Shown here piece after piece: positions 18,412 to 27,123 of a stretch of 64,000 nucleotides of DNA. The DNA is from Microbispora bryophytorum (GTDB lineage: Bacteria > Actinomycetota > Actinomycetes > Streptosporangiales > Streptosporangiaceae): positions 186,001 through 250,000 of the forward strand of contig NZ_VIRL01000009.1 of the NCBI RefSeq assembly GCF_006874465.1, written 5' to 3'. The notes under the pieces were generated by a model. That model worked only from the letters and a program-made list of their open reading frames with translations. It did no database searches and was not told the origin of the DNA. Position 1 is the first letter of the stretch. Every line of letters starts with the position of its first letter. Made by a program: the position numbers and the translations under genes.

Positions 18412-21111
18412 GTGCTCTACGGCAGATCGGCGGAAACGGCCGCGATCGACGACCTGATCGATCGGGCCGGGAAAGGTCACGGCGGCGCGCTCGTGCTGCG
18501 CGGCGAGGCCGGTGCCGGCAAGACGGCGCTACTCGACCTGGCGGCCTCCCGCAGCGGTCCCATGCGCGTGCTGCGGACCACGGGGGTCGAGGCGGAGGCC
18601 GACCTGGCGTTCGCCGCCCTGCACCAGTTGCTGCTGCCGGTGGCCGGGCTGCTCGACGCGCTGCCGGAACCGCAGGCCGAGGCCGTGCGCGGTGCGCTCG
18701 GGCTGGCCCCCGCCGGTTCCGGCGACCGGTTCCTGCTGGCGGCCGGGGTGCTGGCGCTGCTGGCCGAGGCCGCCGCGCCGAACGGGCTGATCTGCGTGGT
18801 CGACGACCTCCAGTGGGTGGACCGGCCGTCGGCCGACGCCCTGCTGTTCGCCGCCAGGCGGCTGCGCACCGAGCCGATCGCGATGCCGCTGGCCGTACGC
18901 GGCGACGCGCCGGTGAAGGGCCTGCCCTCGCTGGAGATCGCCGGGCTGGCCGAACCGGCGGCCGCCGAACTGCTCGACGCCGGTTTCGCGCTCGCCCCGC
19001 CGGTCAGGCGCGACCTCGTGGCGCTGACCGGGGGCAATCCGCTGGCACTGCACGAGACGGCACGGCTGCTCACCGCCGCCCAGCGGGCCGGGCGGGAACC
19101 GTTGCCCGACCCCCTTCCCGGCGGGAGCCGACTCTTCGGCGACCGGGTGGCCGCGCTGTCCCCGGGGGCGCGGCTGACCGCCCTGCTCGCGGCGGTCGAG
19201 AGCGATCTCGGCCTGGTGCTGCGGGCCGCCGAGCGGCTGGGCGCGGGCGATGCGACGCTGCCCGAGATCGAGTCCGCCGGGCTCGCGGGCGTGTCCGGGA
19301 CGCACGTGCGGTTCCGCCATCCGCTGATCCGGTCGGCGGTGTACGAGGCGGCCTCCCCCGCCGCACGCCGCGAGGCGCACGCGGTGCTTGCCGAGGTGTC
19401 CGGCGGGGACCGGCGGGCCTGGCATCTGGCCGGGGCCGCGCTCGGCCAGGACGAACCGGTCGCCGCCGCGCTCGCGCTGGCCGCCGAACGGGCCCGCGAC
19501 CGAGGCGGGTACGGCGCCGCCGCCACCGCCCTGACCAGGGCCGCCGAACTCACCCCAGAACCGCTCGTCCGCGCCGGGCGGCTCAAGGACGCCGCCGTGG
19601 CCGCATGGCTCGGCGGCCGTCCCGGCCAGGCGGAGTCCCTGCTGGCCGAGGCGCGCGAGCTCGCCGGGGCGGACCCCGCGCTGACCATGGAGATCGCCCG
19701 GCTACGCGGACGGTTCGAGCTGAACTCGGGCAACGCCGCCGAGGCCGTACGGATCCTGGCGGCGGGCGGCACCCTGGACATGCTGGCCGACGCCTCGGAG
19801 GCGGCGTCGTACGTGGGCGACACGGCGGCCATGATCGAGATCGGGCGGCGGGCGGCGGCCTTCCCCGAAGGGTTCCTGCGTGACGTGGTAGCCGGCATCG
19901 GCGCGACGCTCGCGGGCAGCGGCGGGCACGACCTGCTCAGGCGGGCGCTCGGCCGTACGGGTGAGCTGCGCGAGGCGGCCGAGTTCCTGTGGGCGACGGC
20001 GGCGGCCAGCCACCTGGGCGAGGTGGACCTGTCCTCCGAGCTGGCCGAGCGGGCCGGCCGCGTGGCCAGGGTCTCCGGGATGACCGGACAGCTCCCCGTG
20101 GTGCTGGAGTTCGTCGCCACCGCGGAACGGCTCGCCGGGCGCCTCGCCGAGAGCCGGGCCGTCTCGGAGGAGGGCCTGGAGCTGGCTCGCGAGGCCGGAT
20201 ACGCCAACACCGTGGCCGCGCACCTGGCCAACCTCGCGGCCGTGGCGGCCCTGCGCGGCGAGGAGGAGGCCTGCGCCCGGTATGCCGGGGAGGCGCTGGC
20301 CATCGCCGTCCCACACCGGGTTGGCCTGCGCGCCGGGCTCGCGGCGTACGCCCTGGCCATGCTCGACCTCTGCCTCGGCCGGTTCGCCGCCGCGCACGAC
20401 AGGTTCACCGCGATCGTCGCCGCCGGCCCGGGAGCCGGTCATCCGACCGTGGTCTGGCGGAGCACGCCCGATCGGATCGAGGCCGCCGCCGGCGCGGGCG
20501 ACGGCGACGCCGCCCTGGCGGCCCTGCAGGCGTACGAGCGTTGGTCGGCCCACGCGGGGACGGCCGAGTCCAGGGCGCTGCTCGCCAGGTGCCGCGGCCT
20601 GGTCCTGCCGGACGACCAGGCGGTCGAGGCGCTCGGCGAGGCCTCACGACTGCACGTCAACCCGTTCGAGGCGGCCAGAACGGGGCTGCTGCTGGGCGAG
20701 CGGCTGCGCCGTACGCACCGGCCGGGAGAGGCCAGGGCGCACCTGCGCGCGGCGTTCGAGACATTCCAGCGCGCGGGCGCAGCGCCCTGGGCACGGCGCG
20801 CGTACGGCGAGCTGCGCGCGGCGGGCGAGAGCGTCCACGCCGGGAAGGACGCGCCGCCGGCTCCCGAGGTGGTGCCGGACGTGCGGGGCATGGCGCTGGA
20901 CGCGCTCACCCCGCAGGAGCTGCGCATCGCCACCCTGGTGGCGGACGGCGCGACCAGCAAGGAGATCGCCGCCCGGCTGTTCCTCAGCCCTCGCACGGTC
21001 GAATACCACCTGTACAAGATCTATCCGAAGCTCGGCATCACCTCACGTACTGAGCTGGCGCGGCTAGTAGTTCTACGGAAGGCGCCGGTGGCCCAGCACA
21101 GCATGCTTTAG
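18412..21111 (+). CDS. LAL-type LuxR transcription regulator with AAA ATPase
   Basis: The protein of about 899 residues has the layout of large ATP-binding LuxR (MalT-like) regulators: Walker A GEAGAGKTALL (about 31-41), Walker B LICVVDDLQW (about 124-133), a long TPR-like helical middle region, and a C-terminal LuxR helix-turn-helix (LTPQELRIATLVADGATSKEIAARL..., about 833-888). GTG 18412 is chosen because LAL proteins commonly begin VLYGR just before the ATPase; an in-frame ATG at 18340 is possible and no good ribosome site decides. It diverges from the PP-loop/M55 unit and is followed after three bases by a hydrolase. It is a likely activator of one or both. Confidence 0.9.
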   Translation: MLYGRSAETAAIDDLIDRAGKGHGGALVLRGEAGAGKTALLDLAASRSGPMRVLRTTGVEAEADLAFAALHQLLLPVAGLLDALPEPQAEAVRGALGLAPAGSGDRFLLAAGVLALLAEAAAPNGLICVVDDLQWVDRPSADALLFAARRLRTEPIAMPLAVRGDAPVKGLPSLEIAGLAEPAAAELLDAGFALAPPVRRDLVALTGGNPLALHETARLLTAAQRAGREPLPDPLPGGSRLFGDRVAALSPGARLTALLAAVESDLGLVLRAAERLGAGDATLPEIESAGLAGVSGTHVRFRHPLIRSAVYEAASPAARREAHAVLAEVSGGDRRAWHLAGAALGQDEPVAAALALAAERARDRGGYGAAATALTRAAELTPEPLVRAGRLKDAAVAAWLGGRPGQAESLLAEARELAGADPALTMEIARLRGRFELNSGNAAEAVRILAAGGTLDMLADASEAASYVGDTAAMIEIGRRAAAFPEGFLRDVVAGIGATLAGSGGHDLLRRALGRTGELREAAEFLWATAAASHLGEVDLSSELAERAGRVARVSGMTGQLPVVLEFVATAERLAGRLAESRAVSEEGLELAREAGYANTVAAHLANLAAVAALRGEEEACARYAGEALAIAVPHRVGLRAGLAAYALAMLDLCLGRFAAAHDRFTAIVAAGPGAGHPTVVWRSTPDRIEAAAGAGDGDAALAALQAYERWSAHAGTAESRALLARCRGLVLPDDQAVEALGEASRLHVNPFEAARTGLLLGERLRRTHRPGEARAHLRAAFETFQRAGAAPWARRAYGELRAAGESVHAGKDAPPAPEVVPDVRGMALDALTPQELRIATLVADGATSKEIAARLFLSPRTVEYHLYKIYPKLGITSRTELARLVVLRKAPVAQHSML

Positions 21112-21114
21112 TCC

Positions 21115-21984
21115 ATGCCAAACATCTGGAGTGAAGAGTTCGGGGCCGCGGCCGACGCGCCGATCGTGCTGGTGATGGGTTCGATGTCGCAGGGGATCCT
21201 GTGGCCCGACGAGTTCGTGGGCCGGCTCGCCGCCGGCGGCCGGCGCGTCATCCGCTACGACCATCGCGACACCGGGATGTCCGACGTCGTCGACTTCGAG
21301 AAGGATCCGTACACATGGGACGACATCAAGGACGACGTGCTGCGGGTGATGGACGCGCACGGGCTGGACAGCGCGCATCTGGTCTGCCACTCGGCGGGCG
21401 GGCTGCTCGGGCAGCTGATCGCGGTGGAGGGGCCGGAGCGCGTGCGGACGCTCACCGTCATCGGCTCGTCGCCGCTCGGCGGCGGTGAGGGCGCGGTGCT
21501 CATGCGGGCGCTGATGGGCGAGCCGCAGCCCGAGGGCAGCCTGCCCGAGCCGACGCCGGAATTCGTCGCGTTCTACCGCGAGCTGATCGCCGCGCCGCCG
21601 CCGCGCGACCGGCGCGAGCGGATCGAGCGCATGATCGCGGAGGACCGCGTGCTGCACGGCACCGGCCTGCCGTTCGACGAGGACGCCTCGCGCAGGCTCG
21701 CCGAACGCCTGTACGACCGGGCGCGGGACCTCGACGCGGCGGCCAACCACCGGCTGGCCGCGGCGGCGAAGCCGGATTTCGAGCCGGTGGGCGTCCTGCA
21801 CCGGATCACGGCGCCCACCCTGGTCGTCGAGGGCACGCACGAGCCGGCCAAGCCGGGCCACGGCGCCCTCACCGCCGAGGGGATTCCCGGCGCCCGCCTG
21901 ATGACGGTCGCGGGCATGGGTCACACCCTGCCGCCCGAGGTGCACGAGGAACTCGCCGGCGCCATCCTCGCCCACACGTCCTGA
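21115..21984 (+). CDS. Alpha/beta hydrolase
   Basis: The 289-residue protein has the hydrolase fold signs: an oxyanion strand APIVLVMGSMSQG, nucleophile elbow CHSAGG (Ser near residue 99), an acid in the C-terminal strand region around TLVVEGTHEP and the catalytic His in GMGHTLPPEVH near residue 270. It resembles haloperoxidase/esterase-like members (YDHRDTGMSD motif). It begins three bases after the LAL regulator stop, so the two are co-expressed. The substrate is unknown. Confidence 0.88.
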   Translation: MPNIWSEEFGAAADAPIVLVMGSMSQGILWPDEFVGRLAAGGRRVIRYDHRDTGMSDVVDFEKDPYTWDDIKDDVLRVMDAHGLDSAHLVCHSAGGLLGQLIAVEGPERVRTLTVIGSSPLGGGEGAVLMRALMGEPQPEGSLPEPTPEFVAFYRELIAAPPPRDRRERIERMIAEDRVLHGTGLPFDEDASRRLAERLYDRARDLDAAANHRLAAAAKPDFEPVGVLHRITAPTLVVEGTHEPAKPGHGALTAEGIPGARLMTVAGMGHTLPPEVHEELAGAILAHTS

Positions 21985-21985
21985 C

Positions 21986-22074
21986 CCTCCGGCACGACCC
22001 CGCCCATGGCGCCTCCGGCACGACCCATGGCGCGCCTCCGGCACGACCTGCCCACCGCGCACCTCCGGCACGAC
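21986..22074. repeat. Four copies of a 13-bp direct repeat
   Basis: The 13-mer CCTCCGGCACGAC occurs at 21986, 22012, 22035 and 22062, with spacers of 10-14 bp that partly share the string CCATGGCG. It follows the hydrolase stop directly. It is not a terminator hairpin; the spacing of about 25 bp suggests slipped-strand duplication or a protein-binding array. Confidence 0.7.
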
Positions 22075-22090
22075 AGGCGCCCTTGCACTC

Positions 22091-22210
22091 TGCATGATCG
22101 CGAATGTGGTCCACCCAGGTCAGCGAGGATGTCCGGCAAGTCACTCCAAGATCACGGAGATGGCCGCCGCAGGTCAGCGGGGACGGCTGCGACAAACTAC
22201 AAGATCACGG
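22091..22210 (-). repeat. Dispersed 3'-UTR repeat, copy A
   Basis: Read on the minus strand, the enoyl-CoA hydratase stop is followed by a C-rich run and then GTGATCTTGTAGTTTGTCGC (ending at 22188). Two weaker units of the same core follow (GTGATCTTGGAG at about 22147-22157 and GATCATGCAG at about 22090-22100), roughly 50 bp apart. The same 20-mer, in the same position after a stop codon, occurs at 58414 and 59757. Confidence 0.75.
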
Positions 22211-22228
22211 GGGGTGGGGGTGGGGGGG

Positions 22229-23002
22229 TTAGTGGCCCGTGAAATCGGGGCGGCGCTTCTCGGCGAAGGCCGTCATGCCCTCCCGGGCATCCTGGGTGGC
22301 GAACAGGCCGGAGAACTGGAGCCGCTCGATCTCCAGGCCGGTGTCGAGGTCGGTCTCGAGGCCGTGGTCGATCGCGAACTTGGCCGCCCGGACCGCGGCG
22401 ACCGGCCCCTTGGCGAAGGTCGCGGCGAGTTCGAGCGCCGCGGTGTAGACCTCGCCGTCGGGCACCACGCGGTCGACCAGGCCGATGGCGAGGGCCTCGG
22501 CGGCGTCCACGTGCCGCCCGGTGAAGATCAGCTCCTTGGCTTTCGCGGGCCCGACGAGCCGGGGCAGGCGCTGGGTCCCGCCCGCGCCGGGGATGATCCC
22601 GAGGGTGATCTCCGGCTGGCCGAGCTTGGCGCTCTTTCCCGCCACCCGGAAGTCGGCGCACAGCGCGAGCTCGCAGCCGCCGCCCAGGGCGTACCCCGTG
22701 ATCGCCGCGATCACCGGCTTGCCGATCCGGGCGACGGCGGTGAAGCAGTCCTGCAGGGTGCGCGAGTGCACGGCCATGTCGGCGTAGGACATGACGGCCA
22801 TCTCCTTGACGTCGGCGCCGGCCGCGAAGACGCGTTCGCCGCCGTAGACGATGACCGCGTGCGTGCCCGGATCGGTGTCCACGAGTCGCGCGGCCTCCGC
22901 GATCTCCTCCTGGACCTGCCGGTTCAGCGCGTTCATCTTCGGCCGGTCGAGCCGGATCGTGGCGATGTGCTCGGAGATCTCCACCCTGACGAATTCACCC
23001 AT
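22229..23002 (-). CDS. Enoyl-CoA hydratase/isomerase family protein
   Basis: The 257-residue crotonase-fold protein hydrates trans-2-enoyl-CoA in fatty-acid beta-oxidation. The oxyanion-hole strand (FAAGADVKEM, about 62-71), the second one (ALGGGCELALCADFRVA, about 105-121) and the catalytic glutamates (CEL near 111 and GQPEITLGIIPGAGGTQRLPR near 130-150) are all present. ATG 23002 fits the family start; GTG 23011 is possible. It lies 22 bp after the GT4 gene in the same direction. The stop is followed by a long C-tract and repeat copy A. Confidence 0.93.
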   Translation of the reverse strand: MGEFVRVEISEHIATIRLDRPKMNALNRQVQEEIAEAARLVDTDPGTHAVIVYGGERVFAAGADVKEMAVMSYADMAVHSRTLQDCFTAVARIGKPVIAAITGYALGGGCELALCADFRVAGKSAKLGQPEITLGIIPGAGGTQRLPRLVGPAKAKELIFTGRHVDAAEALAIGLVDRVVPDGEVYTAALELAATFAKGPVAAVRAAKFAIDHGLETDLDTGLEIERLQFSGLFATQDAREGMTAFAEKRRPDFTGH

Positions 23003-23024
23003 GGCCCCCACGATAAGGGCGAGA

Positions 23025-24083
23025 TCAGCGACCGAGCGGGAGAGGCCGCCGGGAGGCGGCCGGCGTCGCGGCCACGATGCCGTGGTAGACCCGCTCGTAT
23101 CCCTCGACCATCACGGGCACGTCGAAGTGCCGGGCCACGCGTTCGCGCACCGCGTGCGGGTCGAGCGCGGAGACCGCCTCGATCGCGGCGGGAAGCTCGT
23201 CGGGCGTGTCGCGGACGTAGCCGGTCACCCCGTCCGCCACGATCTCGGGCACCGCGCCCCGCCGCAGCGCCACCACCGGCGTGCCGCAGGCCATCGCCTC
23301 GATCATGACCATGCCGAAGGGCTCGTCCCACAGCAGCGGGAGCACCAGGCACCGGGCCCGGGAGAACAGCTCGTTCTTGAGCGGGCCGTCGGCCTCCCCC
23401 AGGTATTCGGCGTCGGGCCCGAGCAGCGGCTCCACCCGCTCGCGGAAGTAGGCGTGCTCCGCCCGCTCGGCTCGCCTGCCGACCAGCAGGATGCGGCGCC
23501 CCGCCGCCCGCGCCGCCTCGATCGCGAGGTGGGCGCCCTTGTCCGGGCTGAGCCGTCCCAGCCACAGCACCCAGTCGTCCTTGCGCTCCAGGAACGGCCA
23601 CGCCGCGACGTCCACCGCGTTGTGCACCCGCCCCACCCAGTTCAGGCCGGGCGCGGCGGCGCGCTGGGACGCGGAGATGGCCACCAGGGACACGTCCGCG
23701 CCGAGGCTCCGGTAGTAGTCCCCGAGCTCCCCGCTCACATCGTTGTGACAGGTGACGACCGTCGGCACGAGCCGCCCCGCGGCGGTGAGCGGCCCGGCCA
23801 GCGAGTGGTCGTGGACGACGTCCACGTCCAGGCCGCGCAGGAGGCGGGCCGCCTCGGCCGCGTGCACCACCTCGGGGAACGGCTCGCCGATCCGCGCGGA
23901 GGGCGGCTCGTCGTAGGTCCGCAGATCCACCTCGCGCCCGGCTCCGATGACGGTGACCCGGTGCCCTCGCGCCCGCAGACCGTGGACCAGGGCGGCGGTC
24001 ACCGCCTCGATGCCGCCGTACGTGCGGGGCGGCACGTCGTACCACGGCGGGGCGACCATCGCGATGTGCAGGGCCTGTGCCAT
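23025..24083 (-). CDS. GT4-family glycosyltransferase
   Basis: The 352-residue GT-B enzyme starts LHIAMVAPPWYDVPPRTYGG, with the acceptor-binding loop typical of GT4, and has the donor-binding E-x7-E pattern in DEPFGMVMIEAMACGTPVVAL (about 247-267). VLWLGRLSPDKGAHLAIEAA (about 168-187) is the usual C-domain start. It lies downstream of glgP in the same direction with a 65-bp gap, so it may act on glucan or trehalose-related products. That link is positional. An in-frame relative with a different acceptor lies at 61 kb. Confidence 0.9.
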   Translation of the reverse strand: MAQALHIAMVAPPWYDVPPRTYGGIEAVTAALVHGLRARGHRVTVIGAGREVDLRTYDEPPSARIGEPFPEVVHAAEAARLLRGLDVDVVHDHSLAGPLTAAGRLVPTVVTCHNDVSGELGDYYRSLGADVSLVAISASQRAAAPGLNWVGRVHNAVDVAAWPFLERKDDWVLWLGRLSPDKGAHLAIEAARAAGRRILLVGRRAERAEHAYFRERVEPLLGPDAEYLGEADGPLKNELFSRARCLVLPLLWDEPFGMVMIEAMACGTPVVALRRGAVPEIVADGVTGYVRDTPDELPAAIEAVSALDPHAVRERVARHFDVPVMVEGYERVYHGIVAATPAASRRPLPLGR

Positions 24084-24148
24084 GGTGCTGGTCTACCCCT
24101 CTCACCTGCGAGGGAAGCGGGCGAGAGGGGTGACCGGGCCGGGCAGTC

Positions 24149-26746
24149 CTAGCGCAGGGTGCCGTTGGTCATGCCGACCGGCTCCTCCGGGACGGCGATG
24201 AGGCCGAGCTCCGCCGCCGACGCCATCAGCGGGTGGAACGGGACCACGCGCACGCTGTAGCCGAACGCGCCGGTGCGGTCCAGCGGCACGACGCCGGTGT
24301 AGTACGCCCGGCCGTCGTCGCCCGCCGAGTCGACCTTCAGCGTGACGTAGCCGGGGGACAGCAGCTCGTCGTGCGCGCCCACGCGGCCGTAGGCGGCCTG
24401 GACCTGGACGTCCTCGGGCGCCAGCTCGCCCAGGGCGATCGTGGCCCGCAGCTCCAGCCGGGCCCCCAGCTCGGGGGTGTCCCCCACGCCGGTCGCCTCG
24501 ACGTGCTCGACCCGTACGCCCGGCCACGCCTTGACCACACGCAGCTTCCAGGCGGCGAACAGCCGGGCGTCGCCGTATCCGTCGGCCGCGAGCGACCGGG
24601 CGGAGGCCGCCGCCGGGGTGTACAGGTCGGTGACGTAGTCGTTCAGCATGCGCCCGGCGAGCACCTTCGGCCCGAGCGAGCTCAGCGTGTGCTTGACCAT
24701 CTCCAGCCAGCGCCGCGGCAGGCCGTCGGCGGCCCGGTCGTAGAAACGGTCGGCGACCTCACGCTCGATGAGGTCGTACAGCGCCGTGGCCTCCAGCTCG
24801 TCGCGGCGATCGGGGTCGTCCACTCCGTCGGCGCTGGGGATCGCCCAGCCGTTGTTGCCGTCGTACCACTCGTCCCACCATCCGTCGCGGATGGACAGGT
24901 TGAGACCGCCGTTGAGCGCCGCCTTCATGCCGGACGTGCCGCACGCCTCCAGCGGGCGCAGCGGATTGTTCATCCACACGTCGGAGCCCGTCACCATGAG
25001 CTGCCCGAGCGCCATGTCGTAGTCGGGCAGGAAGACGATGCGGTGCCGCACGTCCTCGGAGTCGGCGAAGCGGACGATCTGCTGGATGAGCTTCTTGCCG
25101 CCCTCGTCGGCCGGGTGCGCCTTACCCGCGATGACGATCTGCACCGGCTTGTCCGGGTCGAGCAGCAGCCTGCGGAGCCGGTCGGGGTGGCAGAGCATGA
25201 GGGTCAGCCGCTTGTAGGAGGGCACCCGGCGGGCGAAGCCGATCGTCAGCACGTCCGGGTCGAGCGCCTCGTCCACCCAGCCCAGCTCGGCCTCGCTGGC
25301 GCCGCGCTGCCGCCACGACTTGCGCAGCCGCCGCCGCGCCTCCTCGACCAGGCGGGCGCGCAACTTGGCGCGGATGCCCCAGATGTCGGCCTCGGAGAGC
25401 TTGTGCACGCTCTCCCAGCCCTGGGCCTTGTCGATCAGTGAGGGCAGTTCCCTGCCAGCGAGCTCCATCATCTCCCGGCCGACCCACGTGGGGGCGTGGA
25501 CGCCGTTGGTGATCGAGCCGATCGGCACCTCTTCCACGTCGAAGCCCGGCCACAGGCCCTGGAACATCTCCCGGCTGACGTGGCCGTGCAGCTCGGACAC
25601 GCCGTTGACCCGCTGGGCCAGCCGCATGCCCATGACGGCCATGTTGAAGACCGACCTGTCGGCCTCGGGGCCGTCCGGCTCGGCGCCGAGTTCGAGGATG
25701 CGGTCCACCGACACCGTCGGCCAGGCGTTGGACCCGCCGAACTGCCGGGCGATCATCTCGGCCGGGAACCGGTCGATGCCCGCGGGGACCGGCGTGTGCG
25801 TGGTGAACACGGTCCCGGCGCGTACGGCCTCCAGGGCCTCCTCGAACGACAGCCGGGCCTCGGTGAGCTCGCGGATGCGCTCAAGGCCGAGGAAGCCGGC
25901 GTGGCCCTCGTTGGTGTGGAACACCTCGGGGTCGGGGTGGCCGGTGATCCGGCAGTAGGCGCGGATGGCCCGCACGCCGCCGATGCCGAGCAGCAGTTCC
26001 TGCATCAGGCGGTGGTCGCCGCCTCCGCCGTACAGGCGGTCGGTCACGTCCCTGGCGACCGTGTCGTTCTCCGCGACGTCGGAGTCGAGCAGGAGCAGCG
26101 GCACCCGGCCGACCTGGGCCACCCAGATCTGGGCGTGCAGGGTGCGCCCCTCCGGCAAACCGATCTTGATGCGGGCCGGGGCGCCGTCCTCCTCCTTGAG
26201 CAGGGTGAGCGGCAGGCCGCCGGGGTCGAGGGAGGGGTAGTGCTCAAGCTGCCAGCCCTCGGCGGACAGCGACTGGGTGAAGTAGCCATGCCGGTAGAGC
26301 AGGCCGACGCCGAGGATCGGCACGCCGAGGTCGCTGGCGGCCTTCAGGTGGTCGCCGGCCAGGATGCCGAGGCCGCCGGAATACTGCGGCAGCGCGGCGG
26401 AGATGCCGTACTCGGGCGAGAAGTAGCCGATCGCCTTCGGCGCGCCCTCCAGCGACTGGTACCACCTGGGGGCGGTCATGTACTCACGCAGGTCGTCGGC
26501 GGCGTCGGCCAGGCGGCGCAGGAAGCGCCGGTCCTGGGCGAGCTCGCGCAGCCTGTCGGCGTCGACCGCGCCGAGCAGCGCGACGGGGTCGTGATCGACA
26601 CGGTCCCAGACCTCGGGATCCACCTCGGCGAACAGGTCCATGGTCTCGGGGTGCCACGACCATCGGAGATTCTCGACCAACTCGCTCAGGGGTGCGAGCT
26701 GTGAGGGAAGAACGGTTCGGACAGTGAACCTGCGGATAGCTCTCAC
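24149..26746 (-). CDS. glgP: Alpha-glucan phosphorylase
   Basis: The 865-residue GT35 enzyme releases glucose 1-phosphate from alpha-1,4-glucan. It belongs to the short bacterial GlgP type with an N-terminal DUF3417-like extension (LPSQLAPLSELVENLRWSWHPET, 14-36). Visible motifs are PEYGISAALPQYSGGLGILAGDHLKAASD (about 109-137) and the PLP lysine in GTSGMKAALNGGLN (about 605). Start GTG 26746 gives the normal N-terminus, with only a weak AGGG upstream. The gene diverges from glgE, the standard actinobacterial layout, and provides the breakdown arm of the same glucan pool. Confidence 0.95.
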   Translation of the reverse strand: MRAIRRFTVRTVLPSQLAPLSELVENLRWSWHPETMDLFAEVDPEVWDRVDHDPVALLGAVDADRLRELAQDRRFLRRLADAADDLREYMTAPRWYQSLEGAPKAIGYFSPEYGISAALPQYSGGLGILAGDHLKAASDLGVPILGVGLLYRHGYFTQSLSAEGWQLEHYPSLDPGGLPLTLLKEEDGAPARIKIGLPEGRTLHAQIWVAQVGRVPLLLLDSDVAENDTVARDVTDRLYGGGGDHRLMQELLLGIGGVRAIRAYCRITGHPDPEVFHTNEGHAGFLGLERIRELTEARLSFEEALEAVRAGTVFTTHTPVPAGIDRFPAEMIARQFGGSNAWPTVSVDRILELGAEPDGPEADRSVFNMAVMGMRLAQRVNGVSELHGHVSREMFQGLWPGFDVEEVPIGSITNGVHAPTWVGREMMELAGRELPSLIDKAQGWESVHKLSEADIWGIRAKLRARLVEEARRRLRKSWRQRGASEAELGWVDEALDPDVLTIGFARRVPSYKRLTLMLCHPDRLRRLLLDPDKPVQIVIAGKAHPADEGGKKLIQQIVRFADSEDVRHRIVFLPDYDMALGQLMVTGSDVWMNNPLRPLEACGTSGMKAALNGGLNLSIRDGWWDEWYDGNNGWAIPSADGVDDPDRRDELEATALYDLIEREVADRFYDRAADGLPRRWLEMVKHTLSSLGPKVLAGRMLNDYVTDLYTPAAASARSLAADGYGDARLFAAWKLRVVKAWPGVRVEHVEATGVGDTPELGARLELRATIALGELAPEDVQVQAAYGRVGAHDELLSPGYVTLKVDSAGDDGRAYYTGVVPLDRTGAFGYSVRVVPFHPLMASAAELGLIAVPEEPVGMTNGTLR

Positions 26747-27123
26747 GGGGCCAGACCCTAATTACTCAGCGCCACGACGCGCGACCGAATCAGACTTGTC
26801 GTACTGCGATGCCAGTTCTCGAACGCTCTCACCACCATCAGACTGGTTCAAACCTCACCAAAGTACCCTTGACCTGGTGATGTCAGCGCCGGACAGCGGT
26901 GACCGGCACGCAATGATCGATCTCCCGGAGACGCCGTCCCAAACACGGCGGCGGTCTTTCGTCCGGCAGGGGTAAGACTGGACTATTAGGGCAACCCCTC
27001 TAGGGACGAGGAAGGCCCGCCGCCAGCGGATCCGGCCTCTCGTGCCGCCCGCCCGACCACAGCAGTTCCCGCCCCGCAAACCCCGGCGGCACCCGGTGTG
27101 CCGCCCCCGAGTACGAAGTGACG
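26747..27123. promoter_or_regulatory. Divergent promoter region between glgP and glgE
   Basis: This 377-bp gap holds no gene. It is more AT-rich than its surroundings and must carry the promoters of glgP (minus) and of glgE-treS-mak-glgB (plus). A TTGACC at 26871-26876 could be a -35 element but I do not see a convincing -10 partner, and there is no long inverted repeat. Confidence 0.5.
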
